Positions 14,610 to 22,286 of a stretch of 42,859 nt of DNA are shown one piece after another. Origin of the DNA: a virus. Positions within the stretch are counted from its first letter, which is position 1, and each line of letters starts with the position of its first letter. A program made the translations under genes and the position numbers. The stretch spans positions 1 through 42,859 of IMG/VR virus record IMGVR_UViG_3300047443_000290. One strand, given 5' to 3'. The notes beneath the pieces were generated by a model. It had not been told where the DNA came from and ran no database searches. It worked only from the letters and a program-made list of their open reading frames with translations.

Positions 14610-15521
14610 TTACGCGCCCTGGCTGCCGTACCAGTTGCGGAAGTCGCCGATCTGCAACGAGTAGCGCTCGGTGGCCTTAGCCAGGGCGTTCTCGGTGCCG
14701 AAGTCGTTGTCCTTCGTGAACTCCAGCTCACGGCGCTGGAACAGCGTCAGGCCGTCGTCGACGTCCGTGCGGACGAAGAACGCGTCCGGGTCGGTGAAGA
14801 AGTGGTTCACCTTGAAGCCTTCCGGGAACGTGCCCATCGCGCGCAGCGCGTTGATCGCGTTGTTGGCGGTGTCGTTCTGGTTGATCGACTTCAGGATGCG
14901 CGCCGCTTCGAATTCGAGCTGACGCGGAATGTGCAGCGAGCGCACCTGCAGCGCGATCTTGTTGCCGCGGTCGTCGGTCGCGCCGTTGGCCTGGATGACG
15001 AGGTCTTCCAGCGATGCTTCGGACAGGTCGGCAGCCGTGGCCAGAACGTTGCTCTGGTTGCCCGACGTCGACGGGTGTGCAGCCGAGAACAGCGGCTTGG
15101 CGTCCGGGCCGACCGGATAGTTCGTGTCGAACCCGCGGTTGAACCAGTTGGCGACGACGGTGTTCTTCGTCTCGACCATCGCGCGCTTCAGCGCCTTGGA
15201 GCGGGCCATCGCCAGCTTCTCGTAGAGGTTATCCTCGATCGCTTCGCGGGTGATGATGTAACCCAGGCCGTACACGACGTGGTATGCCGTGGCGGTACCG
15301 CCCTGGCTCGTCGTGTCGTAGGCGATGGAGCCGCCCTGTTCCTTGATGGCCGCCAGGCCGAAGCCGTTGTTCTGGACCATCTCCTCGCGATGCTTTTCGG
15401 AGGTCTGGACGGTGACCAGGTCGCGCCATTCGTCGCGGTTGTTGTAGGACATGCCGAACATGCTGAACACGCCCGGCCAGAGTGCTTTCGGATGGGTACC
15501 GGTATTGATGATGCCAGCCAT
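14610..15521 (-). CDS. Major capsid (coat) protein, HK97 fold
   Basis: This 303-residue protein is the likely major head subunit, similar in style to Mu gpT-like and related coat proteins: WPGVFSMFGMSYNNRDEWRDLVTVQTSEKHREEMVQNNGFGLAAIKEQGG (N-arm and E-loop region), GLGYIITREAIEDNLYEKLAMARSKALKRAMVETKNTVVANWFNRGF (long spine helix), and PDAFFVRTDVDDGLTLFQRRELEFTKDNDFGTENALAKATERYS (P-domain and A-domain end). It lies after the scaffold and ahead of a terminator, as coat genes do. No separate protease is visible; the scaffold likely guides assembly as in P22. Confidence 0.88.
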   Translation of the reverse strand: MAGIINTGTHPKALWPGVFSMFGMSYNNRDEWRDLVTVQTSEKHREEMVQNNGFGLAAIKEQGGSIAYDTTSQGGTATAYHVVYGLGYIITREAIEDNLYEKLAMARSKALKRAMVETKNTVVANWFNRGFDTNYPVGPDAKPLFSAAHPSTSGNQSNVLATAADLSEASLEDLVIQANGATDDRGNKIALQVRSLHIPRQLEFEAARILKSINQNDTANNAINALRAMGTFPEGFKVNHFFTDPDAFFVRTDVDDGLTLFQRRELEFTKDNDFGTENALAKATERYSLQIGDFRNWYGSQGA

Positions 15522-15524
15522 GAT

Positions 15525-16103
15525 TTAGACCCCTGCGACTTGGTTGGAATATTGGTGACGGTTGATCGTCACCAGCCATTTGCACGACGCGCCGATCGCG
15601 TTGTCGTCGCGCGCGACCGGCGCCATCAGGTGCAAGTCGAGCGTTGCGGTCGTTGCCTCGGTGGCGTTGTCGACCTGCGTGCCGGAGCAGCCGGTGACCG
15701 TGCTGCCGGCGCCGACCACGAAGTTGATGTTCAGGCCGATGTCGTTGGCCGTCAGCGGTGTGCCGGTGGCACCTTCCTGGATCTCGAAGACCAAGTCCGG
15801 GTTGTCGGCCACGTAGACCTCGCGCACGGTGTTCGCGAGGCGGTAGCGCAGGCTGTCCTGCGTGTCGGGCTTGATGCCGACCACGACGCCGACGATGACG
15901 TCGCCGGTGGCAGCGCGCGCGACGTCTTGCAGCACGCGGCCGTTGATGGTCTGGCCGGTGCCAGCCAGCTTGACGAAGTCGCCCACGAACAACGCGGTTG
16001 CGTCGCCGGCCGGGACCGAATACACGCGGAACGAGCCGTTGTACGCGGCGCCGTTGCGGTGCGCGACCGGCGTAGCGCCGGCCGGGGTATCAGTGTTTGC
16101 CAT
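15525..16103 (-). CDS. Capsid-associated protein upstream of the coat gene
   Basis: The 192-residue protein is rich in beta strands and small residues (GSFRVYSVPAGDATALFVGDFVKLAGTGQTINGRVLQDVARAATGDVIVGVVVGIKPDT). This pattern is usual for small head proteins directly before podoviral coat genes. The C-terminus (CKWLVTINRHQYSNQVAGV) ends four bases before the coat start. ATG 16103 is preferred over an earlier in-frame ATG because GGAG lies six bases upstream. Decoration or stabilisation of the capsid is inferred. Confidence 0.68.
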   Translation of the reverse strand: MANTDTPAGATPVAHRNGAAYNGSFRVYSVPAGDATALFVGDFVKLAGTGQTINGRVLQDVARAATGDVIVGVVVGIKPDTQDSLRYRLANTVREVYVADNPDLVFEIQEGATGTPLTANDIGLNINFVVGAGSTVTGCSGTQVDNATEATTATLDLHLMAPVARDDNAIGASCKWLVTINRHQYSNQVAGV

Positions 16104-16110
16104 TGGATGC

Positions 16111-16144
16111 TCCAAAAAAGGCAAGGGCCGCTCGATGGCGGCCC
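16111..16144 (-). terminator. Terminator or attenuator before the coat-region genes
   Basis: GGGCCGC (16125-16131) and GCGGCCC (16138-16144) form a 7-bp stem with a 6-base loop. On the minus strand the stem is followed by TTGCCTTTTTT, so the T-run is displaced by five bases; termination may be partial. It lies between the 152-residue gene and the capsid-associated gene. Confidence 0.65.
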
Positions 16145-16181
16145 AGTTGTTGGGGATCCGGCGCAGACGCCGAATTACGGG

Positions 16182-16640
16182 TTATCGAGCGCGGGTCTCG
16201 ATCTGGATGCCGCGGCCTTCGTCCGGAACGTAGCCGCCGTCCACTTCTTCCAGCTTGCCTTTGCGGATGCGCCGGTCGGTCTCTTCGACCTTTTTGACCT
16301 TCGCGTGCTGGTCTTCCTCGTAAAAATCTGCCTTGATTTCCATCAGGTAGGCGCGCTGGCCGGTGGTCTGGTTGACCACGCGGGAGACGCGCGAACCGAG
16401 ATCGCGGTTTTCGTTCGCCACGTCCTGGTCGCCGATCTGCTTCACGGCGTCGTCCTGGACGAACTGGTAGCCGCCGTCCTGGGCCATCTGCAACCGGCCC
16501 TCGTTGTCGTTGATCCAGCGCCGGACATAGCCCTGACGTCCGGCGACCGACAGCCTGGAGCGGGCCACGCCCAACGGGACGCGCTTGCTCCGGCCTTCTT
16601 CTTCCCTGGTTTCTGCTCGCGGTGTACGGCTCATGGTCAT
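16182..16640 (-). CDS. Conserved small head-region protein, unknown function
   Basis: The 152-residue protein is highly charged and helical: a basic N-terminus (MSRTPRAETREEEGRSKRVP), VARSRLSVAGRQGYVRRWINDNEGRLQMAQDGGYQFVQDD, and KADFYEEDQHAKVKKVEETDRRIRKGKLEEVDGGYVPDEGRGI. Proteins of this kind stand between scaffold and coat genes in several podoviruses, but I know no defined function. The first ATG (16640) overlaps the scaffold stop (ATGA) and a second in-frame ATG lies six bases on. No membrane segment. Confidence 0.68.
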   Translation of the reverse strand: MTMSRTPRAETREEEGRSKRVPLGVARSRLSVAGRQGYVRRWINDNEGRLQMAQDGGYQFVQDDAVKQIGDQDVANENRDLGSRVSRVVNQTTGQRAYLMEIKADFYEEDQHAKVKKVEETDRRIRKGKLEEVDGGYVPDEGRGIQIETRAR

Positions 16641-17539
16641 GCTTCCTCGAAGTACTGTTTCACGTAATCGGCCTTGAACTTGGTCTGGGCCTTCTCGTCG
16701 CCGGCGAAGCCGTTCTTCGCCATGCGGTCACACGCGGCGCGTGCTTCAGCCGGCATGTCGGCGAACGTCTTGCCGCCGCTGCGACGTGCGGGAGCGGCGC
16801 CTTCCACCGCCTGCGCCGTCTCGCGGCGCGGGTTGGTGAACTTGGCCGGGAACTGGGCTTTCACCTTCTGCGCGACCAGGTCGAGGAACTCGGCGCCGGT
16901 CGCGCGCTCACCGCCGGCGCGCAGCTTCTGGGCGGCGAACTCGGCATAGTCAGACAGCTCCGCGTCCTTCAGCCACGGATTGCGCGACTCCCACTCGGTG
17001 TAGACCGGGTCGGCGCCGCCGTCGTCCTTCTTCTCGGCGTGCTTGGCCGCCTTCGCCGCGGCGTCGCGCTTCAGTTGCTCGATCTGCTCGTCCGCCTTCT
17101 CGAACGCGTCGCCGTCGCCGGCGGCCAGGGCTTCCTTGCGCTGCTCCTTCAGCGTCTCCAGCGCACGTTCATACGCGCGCTGTTCGGTCTTGCTGAGGTG
17201 CTCGGCAAATTCCTTGGTGGTCTGCTTCAGCTCGGCGACTTCGCGCTCCAGGCGCTTGTTCTGAGCCTTCACCAGCGGCAGCAGGTTCTCGCCGCGCTCG
17301 ACGAATTCAGCAGCGTCGCGCCATTTCGACGGGTCGCCCTTGAATTCGTCCTTCGACGTCCAGCCCATCGAGCGCGCGCGCGCCTCGACCTGCTGTTTCG
17401 CTTCGTCGTCGGCTTCGCCGCCGGCGCCGTCCGCGCCGCCCGGGTTCTGGTCTGCGGGTGTGGCCGCGCCGCCGCTGGAGCCGCCTTCGTCACCAGCCGC
17501 GGCGTTGAGGAACGGGTACTTCTTCCTGAATTTGAGCAT
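16637..17539 (-). CDS. Scaffolding protein
   Basis: The 300-residue product is acidic and Gly/Ala-rich at the N-terminus (NAAAGDEGGSSGGAATPADQNPGGADG), then a long charged coiled coil (LVKAQNKRLEREVAELKQTTKEFAEHLSKTEQRAYERALETLKEQRKEALAAGDGDAFEKADEQ) and a basic C-terminal helix region (AQTKFKADYVKQYFEEA). Length, composition and position directly before the coat genes match P22 gp8 (303 residues), whose C-terminal basic helix-turn-helix contacts coat protein. It would direct procapsid assembly and then leave. Confidence 0.82.
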   Translation of the reverse strand: MLKFRKKYPFLNAAAGDEGGSSGGAATPADQNPGGADGAGGEADDEAKQQVEARARSMGWTSKDEFKGDPSKWRDAAEFVERGENLLPLVKAQNKRLEREVAELKQTTKEFAEHLSKTEQRAYERALETLKEQRKEALAAGDGDAFEKADEQIEQLKRDAAAKAAKHAEKKDDGGADPVYTEWESRNPWLKDAELSDYAEFAAQKLRAGGERATGAEFLDLVAQKVKAQFPAKFTNPRRETAQAVEGAAPARRSGGKTFADMPAEARAACDRMAKNGFAGDEKAQTKFKADYVKQYFEEA

Positions 17540-17548
17540 GAGTCTTCC

Positions 17549-17905
17549 TTATTCGGTGGGAGTGGAGCAGGGGAGCAGAACCGCGCTGATGTCCTTGTCG
17601 TTGGCGAGGCGGTATTCCTGTCCGTCGTCGCCCTTGACGACGTAGCCGGCGTACTTCGCGAACCACACGACGTCGCCGAGCTGCGGCACTTGGCCAGCCC
17701 AGTCTTCGAACGCGTTGCCGCCGGCGGCGACGAGGCGCCCCTTGACCTGGGCCATCTTTTCGCGCTCGGTAGTCTTGTCGACCAGCACCAGGCCGGCGGC
17801 CTTGGCCCGCTTCAGGGTCTCGTCGGTTTCCTCCGCCTGCTCGGGCAGAATCAGGATCTTGTACTCGACGGGCTGGATACCGGACGTGTTCACGACGGCG
17901 TTCAT
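17549..17905 (-). CDS. GroES-like co-chaperonin
   Basis: The 118-residue sequence follows the GroES/Cpn10 plan: PVEYKILILPEQAEETDETLKRAKAAGLVLVDKTTEREKMAQVKGRLVAAGGN, then VPQLGDVVWFAKYAGYVVKGDDGQEYRLANDKDISAVL. The core barrel signatures (VKGRLVAAG, LGDVVWFAKYAG, YRLANDKDISAV) line up with GroES. The mobile-loop region (residues 22-38) is the likely GroEL contact. Phage-encoded co-chaperonins such as T4 gp31 help fold coat proteins too large or unusual for GroES; its place beside scaffold and coat genes agrees with that. Confidence 0.78.
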   Translation of the reverse strand: MNAVVNTSGIQPVEYKILILPEQAEETDETLKRAKAAGLVLVDKTTEREKMAQVKGRLVAAGGNAFEDWAGQVPQLGDVVWFAKYAGYVVKGDDGQEYRLANDKDISAVLLPCSTPTE

Positions 17906-18075
17906 TGCGCACCGCCTTCCGGCGTCTCTGCACCCGTCGATTTCTTGCCGCGCTGCTTCGGCTGTTCAGCCGCCTGGTCGCACAGTGTGCTGATCTCGCG
18001 CAGCGCCGCGTCCATGCGGTCCTTGTTCTGCAGTGCCAGCGCCTCGTCGGCCAGCTTCTTGATCTGTTCGTACAT
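17902..18075 (-). CDS. 57-residue protein between portal and co-chaperonin genes
   Basis: The frame MYEQIKKLADEALALQNKDRM... has an amphipathic helix (residues 2-30) followed by a polar basic tail (EQPKQRGKKSTGAETPEGG). The ATG overlaps the upstream stop (TGATG) and the stop overlaps the co-chaperonin ATG (ATGA), which argues for a real, coupled gene. Function unknown; a minor head-assembly factor is possible. Confidence 0.65.
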   Translation of the reverse strand: MYEQIKKLADEALALQNKDRMDAALREISTLCDQAAEQPKQRGKKSTGAETPEGGAQ

Positions 18076-18323
18076 CAGTTCACCCCTTCCTTACGGTAAA
18101 AGTCTGCGATCGAGTCGTCTTCCAGCGTGGCGATTTCGTCAGCCATTTGGCAGCGCGCCACCGCCATCAGCGCTTCCGGGCTGGTCGGCGCCAGCGCCCC
18201 CTGCGCCCATTTCTCCATCAGCGCCTGCCGGTAATCCTTCAGGTACTGGTGGAACCGCTTCGTCAGCGGGTGATCCTTCCACTGCTGGTATTCCTCCTTG
18301 CTCATTCCCGGTGCTGCTGCCAT
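18075..18323 (-). CDS. 82-residue protein overlapping the portal C-terminus
   Basis: The product MAAAPGMSKEEYQQWKDHPLTKRFHQYLKDYRQALMEKWAQGALAPTSPEALMAVARCQMADEIATLEDDSIADFYRKEG reads as a compact helical protein. Similar small proteins follow portal genes in other podoviruses. The first 185 bases lie inside the portal gene in another frame, an unusually long overlap. The start at 18323 has GGGAGGA eight bases upstream, whereas the next ATG (18305) has none, so the overlap seems genuine. The stop overlaps the next gene by one base. Confidence 0.68.
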   Translation of the reverse strand: MAAAPGMSKEEYQQWKDHPLTKRFHQYLKDYRQALMEKWAQGALAPTSPEALMAVARCQMADEIATLEDDSIADFYRKEGVN

Positions 18324-20280
18324 CGTTGATTCCTCCCTGTGGTTGTTGCGGTTGTAAAGCTGCCTTGGTGCGCTCCAGATGGCTGTCCAGCATGTGCTGG
18401 ACCTGTGCCATGAGAACCGCGAATTGTTGTTCGCCGCCGATGGCGTTTGCCTGTGCCAGCTTCAGCGCGGCGTCGGCCTCGAGCTGTGCGTTGCGGGCCT
18501 GCAGGTTCTCGATCTCGGCCATCATCTTCTCGGCCTTGGCGTTCACCTCGACTTCCATCGCGGCGAGCTTGCCCTGGACTTCCATCATCTTCGGATCCTG
18601 TGGGGGCGCCGGCGGCTCGGTGATGAGGAGGGCGTCCGGATTCGGATCCTTCATCGCCTTCAGGAAGCGGCGCCGCAGTTCGACCTGGTTGATGAACGGG
18701 TCGCCCTTGAACTGCATCAGCGCGTCGGCGCGCGCCAGCTCCTGGGCGTCCGATACCAGATTCGGATCGCTGACTGGCGCGACGTCGGTGCCGTCGCCCT
18801 GGTAGTCGTCCAGGTAGATCGGCTCCGATTTGTCCTGGAAGCGGTAGTAGTCCTCGGGTTGCAGGTACAGCCGGTTCAGCCGAAACAGCTTCGCGAATTC
18901 CTTCTTCAGCGAACGGTGCACGCGCTTGTAGATCGCCGTGAACGCCTTCAGGCCCTGTTCGATCAGCGCCAGCGTGGTCGTCGCGGTCTGGTTCACCTGC
19001 TGCTCGCCGGTCAGGATGTCCTTCACCGACGAGATGTCCTTGCCGGCCTCGATCAGCATGCCCAGCAGCTGGAACAGCACCGGGCTGGGGCCTTGAAACT
19101 GCATGTGGTAGATGTGGTCGCCAATCGGCCCTTTGCTGTCTACCGGCTTGAATTCGCCCGGGGCGAAAGATGCCTTCCCGGATTTCAGTCCGAGCCCATT
19201 GCCGATGAAGCCGCCGCCGGTGTTAGCCAGCGTCCCAGCGTCCAGCAGCTGGTTCAGCACCGTGTTGATCGTCTCGTTGATCGGATTCAGCAGCAGGCCC
19301 AGCCCGACGTCGTACGAGCCGCCGTCCGGGTTCGGCATGAACGGGTACTTCGTCCAGTAGCTGACCGGCTCGATCTTCGAGACCTCGCCCTTGCTGTTCA
19401 GGTAGATGCTCTCCTCATCGAAGCGGGCGACGATGCGCGCCACCTCCGATGTCTCCTTGACGACCGTGACGACGTAGGGCTCTTTGTACCCGTCGCCGTC
19501 CAGGTCGTACCAGCAGTGCTGCTCGATGAACTCGTGCGGGGCGTCCTCGTCGTTCGTCGCGCCAACTGGTGTGCCGAGCCGCACGTCGACGAACACACCG
19601 CCGCGCACGCGCTCGATCACGTCGTTCTTGTACAGCGGCAGCCACTGGCTTTGCCGGCGTAGGTCCTTCCATGGCGTCGCATGGTCGTAGACGACGTACT
19701 TCGCCGGCACCATTTCGCTGCGCGGCCGGCCCAGTGTCGTGTCGAAGTACGTCTTGCGGAACGCACAGCCGACAATCGCCATCTGCAGCAGCAGCTTGTC
19801 GGTGTCCTCGTCCCAGTCCTCGATCTGTTCGAGGAGCTGGTACGACATGTGGTGGCCGATGCGCTCGGCGCGTTCCTTTTTGGATCCATCCGGGTCCGGG
19901 CCCATCACCATGCCCTTGACGACCTGTTCACCCTGAATGATGGCAGGGTAGGCGCGAGCGCTGAACTGAATCGCGGCGGTGGTGATCAGCGGATACTTGA
20001 CGTTCGCCGCCTTCGGCCATGGCCAGTTCTTCTCCTGGGTCACCTGCATGGCCAGGTCCATGGCCGTCTTCATCATGCGCGCCCAGTCGGCGCGGCTGCT
20101 GTCGTCGGCGTCGTAGCCGCGCGTGACCTCCATGCCGATCTTGCTGACGATGTCGGCGTCGAGCATCGGGACGATGTTGGCCTGTCCGATGAATGATCGC
20201 AGCGTGTCCGCCGGGTGCGGCTTTTTAGCCTGCACGTCGCCGTCCTGCTCATCATCGATGTTGAAGTTTTCGTATGCCAT
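18139..20280 (-). CDS. Portal protein
   Basis: This 713-residue protein matches P22 gp1 (725 residues) in length, position after the large terminase and style. Typical portal stretches include NWPWPKAANVKYPLITTAAIQFSARAYPAIIQGEQVVKG (wing/N-terminal part), KTYFDTTLGRPRSEMVPAKYVVYDHATPWKDLRR, and NPINETINTVLNQLLDAGTLANTGGGFIGNGL before the stem. Residues 590-660 form a coiled coil (EVQGKLAAMEVEVNAKAEKMMAEIENLQARNAQLEADAALKLAQANA), like the P22 barrel, followed by a Gly/Pro-rich tail. As a dodecamer it would form the DNA channel at one capsid vertex. Confidence 0.88.
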   Translation of the reverse strand: MAYENFNIDDEQDGDVQAKKPHPADTLRSFIGQANIVPMLDADIVSKIGMEVTRGYDADDSSRADWARMMKTAMDLAMQVTQEKNWPWPKAANVKYPLITTAAIQFSARAYPAIIQGEQVVKGMVMGPDPDGSKKERAERIGHHMSYQLLEQIEDWDEDTDKLLLQMAIVGCAFRKTYFDTTLGRPRSEMVPAKYVVYDHATPWKDLRRQSQWLPLYKNDVIERVRGGVFVDVRLGTPVGATNDEDAPHEFIEQHCWYDLDGDGYKEPYVVTVVKETSEVARIVARFDEESIYLNSKGEVSKIEPVSYWTKYPFMPNPDGGSYDVGLGLLLNPINETINTVLNQLLDAGTLANTGGGFIGNGLGLKSGKASFAPGEFKPVDSKGPIGDHIYHMQFQGPSPVLFQLLGMLIEAGKDISSVKDILTGEQQVNQTATTTLALIEQGLKAFTAIYKRVHRSLKKEFAKLFRLNRLYLQPEDYYRFQDKSEPIYLDDYQGDGTDVAPVSDPNLVSDAQELARADALMQFKGDPFINQVELRRRFLKAMKDPNPDALLITEPPAPPQDPKMMEVQGKLAAMEVEVNAKAEKMMAEIENLQARNAQLEADAALKLAQANAIGGEQQFAVLMAQVQHMLDSHLERTKAALQPQQPQGGINDGSSTGNEQGGIPAVEGSPADEAVPPVPEGLPAGADGEMGAGGAGADQPGSADGGGALPNG

Positions 20281-21608
20281 CAGTAGCCGCCAGTCGTTGA
20301 TCTTCCGGTGTAGTCCGGATCCTCTTCTTCGTCATCCCCCCAGGCCTGCGGTTCCTCGTAGGCCACGCACATCAGCCCGAACGAGTCGGCGCCATGACTC
20401 GACCAGTCGTGCTCGGGGCCCAGGCCGATGCCGCGCACCTCGTCCCGCTTCTCGTGGTAGAAGCCCAGCGCCTCGCGGCCGGCTTCGGTCGTCTCGGCGT
20501 TGAACCACATCGACGAGAACAGGCGGCGCGCAGCCTCAATGCGTGATTTCGCGGCGCCTTTACCCTGATTCGGAATGACGGTGACCTTGTAGCCCGCACC
20601 CTGCAGCGCCGACTCGTAGGAGACATCGAAGACCTTGTCCTGTGTCGACCCGTCGTGCGGCAGCCAGATCTGCGCGCGCCTCGGGCTGTAGCCGCGCTCG
20701 CGCATCCACTCCAGGTGCGTGGCCAGTGGCTGGCCGACGGCCTCGTAGTAGTCGAGCACGCGGATTTCCTTGCCGATGAACTGCGACACCCACATCGTGA
20801 ATGCGTCGGCGCGCGCGCCGGTGCCCCCGATGTCGACGAACACGCGCAGTGTCATCAACGGGTCCGCCGGCACGCGGCCGATGCGGCCTTGCGCCTTGGC
20901 CGACGTGAGGCTGGCGGCGTAGTAAGCGCCCTCCACGATGGTGGCGTAGTCGCCTTCCCAGATGTGCGGGTACTGGTCCGGGCGCTCCCTCAGGTCGCGC
21001 TGCCGCTCGCGTTCGAGCTTTGCCGGGAATCTTTCGTTGTCGCGCCAGTTCAGTTCTGCGACCTTGATACGCGGGTCGTCGGAGTTGCGAAAGCGCTCGA
21101 CGGCGGCCTTCTTGCGCTTCGGGTTCCACGTCACCCACAGCTCGGCGTTCCAATCCTCTCCCTCTTCACGCAGCGTCGGGATCAGGGTGGTGAAGGCCTC
21201 ATCCGTCACCGGCTCGGCCTCGTCGACCCAGCAGATCAGGATGCGACCCTTCGACTTGATACTGGCGATGTTGCGATCCAGGCCGGCGAACGAGAACCAG
21301 ATGCGGCCGTCGTGCGAGCGGATGAACTTGTCGCCGATCTCGTAGTAGGCGGCGAGGAAGGGTTCTTCCTCGATGGCGCGCTTGCACTCCTCCAGGCTGG
21401 AGTCGGCCAGCGAGTTCATGAACTGGCGCGCACATAGCAGTTGGCCCGTGACGCCGGCCATGCCGTAGATGTAGCCGCGCAGCGCGATCATCTTCGCGAA
21501 GGTACGCGTTTTTCCTGACCCACGACCGCCCCAGGATCCGCGCACGTCGGCGTCGCCTTGGAAGACTGGTATCAGCTTCGCCGGGATGGCGATCTGCGCG
21601 GTTGTCAT
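20280..21608 (-). CDS. terL: Large terminase subunit (packaging ATPase/nuclease)
   Basis: The 442-residue motor protein has a Walker A loop GGRGSGKT at residues 27-34, Walker B ILICWVDEAE at 123-132 (Asp129, Glu130), and a C-terminal RNase H-like nuclease whose first acidic residue is Asp259 in RVFVDIGGTGARADA; PHDGSTQDKVFD and HDWSSHGADSFGLM lie near the later acidic residues. It translocates DNA into the procapsid and cuts the concatemer. I start at ATG 21608, which overlaps the small-subunit stop (ATGA). Its stop overlaps the portal ATG by one base. Confidence 0.93.
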   Translation of the reverse strand: MTTAQIAIPAKLIPVFQGDADVRGSWGGRGSGKTRTFAKMIALRGYIYGMAGVTGQLLCARQFMNSLADSSLEECKRAIEEEPFLAAYYEIGDKFIRSHDGRIWFSFAGLDRNIASIKSKGRILICWVDEAEPVTDEAFTTLIPTLREEGEDWNAELWVTWNPKRKKAAVERFRNSDDPRIKVAELNWRDNERFPAKLERERQRDLRERPDQYPHIWEGDYATIVEGAYYAASLTSAKAQGRIGRVPADPLMTLRVFVDIGGTGARADAFTMWVSQFIGKEIRVLDYYEAVGQPLATHLEWMRERGYSPRRAQIWLPHDGSTQDKVFDVSYESALQGAGYKVTVIPNQGKGAAKSRIEAARRLFSSMWFNAETTEAGREALGFYHEKRDEVRGIGLGPEHDWSSHGADSFGLMCVAYEEPQAWGDDEEEDPDYTGRSTTGGY

Positions 21609-22009
21609 TTCGCCAGCGGCACCAGCTCGATGCGCGTCACCGTGTTGATGGGGTTGCCGCCTTGGCCGCCGTGGTTGACGTCGACCTTCTCGCCCAGTTC
21701 CTTCGGCTTCAGCCGCTGCGCGACCTTCATGCGCGTCTCGATGCGAAGCTTGGCGTGCGCGATGCCCTCGTGGGTCTTGACCGCCTTGTCGGCGATTTCG
21801 GTGCATTCCTCGATGCCCGAGTAAAGCTGCTCAAGCTTGGCGGCCTCGTACATCTTCGAGAACTCGGGATGCTCCGCCTTCCAGCGGAACACCGTGGCCT
21901 TGCTGGGCATGCCTTTGCGCTTGCAGATGGTCGCGATGCTGTCGGTCGTCGACGCCATCGCAGCGCAGAACTTGGCGCCCAGCTCGGGCGTGTATGCGGT
22001 GGTCGTCAT
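21605..22009 (-). CDS. terS: Small terminase subunit
   Basis: The 134-residue protein has an N-terminal helix-turn-helix region (STTDSIATICKRKGMPSKATVFRWKAEHPEFSKMYEAAKLEQ, about residues 20-62), typical of small terminases that select the packaging site. A helical oligomerisation part follows (AHAKLRIETRMKVAQRLKPKELGEKVDV), then a short strand tail. It directly precedes the large subunit with an ATGA overlap. The packaging mode (pac or cos) cannot be decided from this sequence alone. Confidence 0.85.
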   Translation of the reverse strand: MTTTAYTPELGAKFCAAMASTTDSIATICKRKGMPSKATVFRWKAEHPEFSKMYEAAKLEQLYSGIEECTEIADKAVKTHEGIAHAKLRIETRMKVAQRLKPKELGEKVDVNHGGQGGNPINTVTRIELVPLAK

Positions 22010-22020
22010 GGTGTTCGGTC

Positions 22021-22080
22021 AAAAAAAATGGCCCGGCGCGCTGGTGGGCGGCCGGGCCGAAATGCCCCGATTAGCGGGGC
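22021..22080 (-). terminator. Tandem hairpins with T-run before the terminase genes
   Basis: GGCCCGGC (22030-22037) and GCCGGGCC (22051-22058) form an 8-bp stem; on the minus strand ATTTTTTTT follows (22029-22021). A second stem (GCCCCG 22064-22069 with CGGGGC 22075-22080, loop ATTAG) lies just before it. This would block leftward early transcripts from entering the packaging genes unless antiterminated. Confidence 0.8.
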
Positions 22081-22097
22081 GAGGAGACACGGGTAAA

Positions 22098-22199
22098 TCA
22101 GGGAGTAGGGTGCATGCGCATCGTGCCGCGCATGGCCTTGATCTGGTGGAGGACCAGCAACCAGCGGCGTAGCTCGGGGTCGGTCATCTGGAAGGGCAT
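22098..22199 (-). CDS. Possible 33-residue gene upstream of the terminase genes
   Basis: A short frame (MPFQMTDPELRRWLLVLHQIKAM...) has GGAG five bases before its ATG and encodes one amphipathic helix with a Met/Arg-rich tail. It sits between the toxin-antitoxin promoter and the terminator. Ribosome site and helix pattern favour a real peptide, but the length makes this uncertain and no function is evident. Confidence 0.45.
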   Translation of the reverse strand: MPFQMTDPELRRWLLVLHQIKAMRGTMRMHPTP

Positions 22200-22231
22200 C
22201 TTGGCTCCGTTTCGAAGTACTGGAAAATATA

Positions 22232-22280
22232 AGTCTTAAGACTGATAGTAATTGACAAGACTTATATTTAGTCTTATAAT
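22232..22280 (+). promoter_or_regulatory. Consensus promoter and paired operators of the toxin-antitoxin genes
   Basis: The promoter has perfect boxes, TTGACA (22252-22257) and TATAAT (22275-22280), 17 bases apart. The half-site AGTCTT/AAGACT occurs four times: as the perfect palindrome AGTCTTAAGACT (22232-22243) upstream, and as AAGACT (22257-22262) with AGTCTT (22270-22275) inside the promoter spacer. Antitoxin binding there would shut the promoter. The predicted transcription start (about 22287) coincides with the toxin ATG, so the transcript appears leaderless. Confidence 0.85.
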
Positions 22281-22286
22281 CGCTTC

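Noticed and set aside
14802-18805. Two long plus-strand frames (621 and 727 codons) opposite coat, scaffold and portal genes
   Set aside because: Low-complexity Arg/Leu/Val shadows without starts of their own; the opposite strand holds recognised structural genes.
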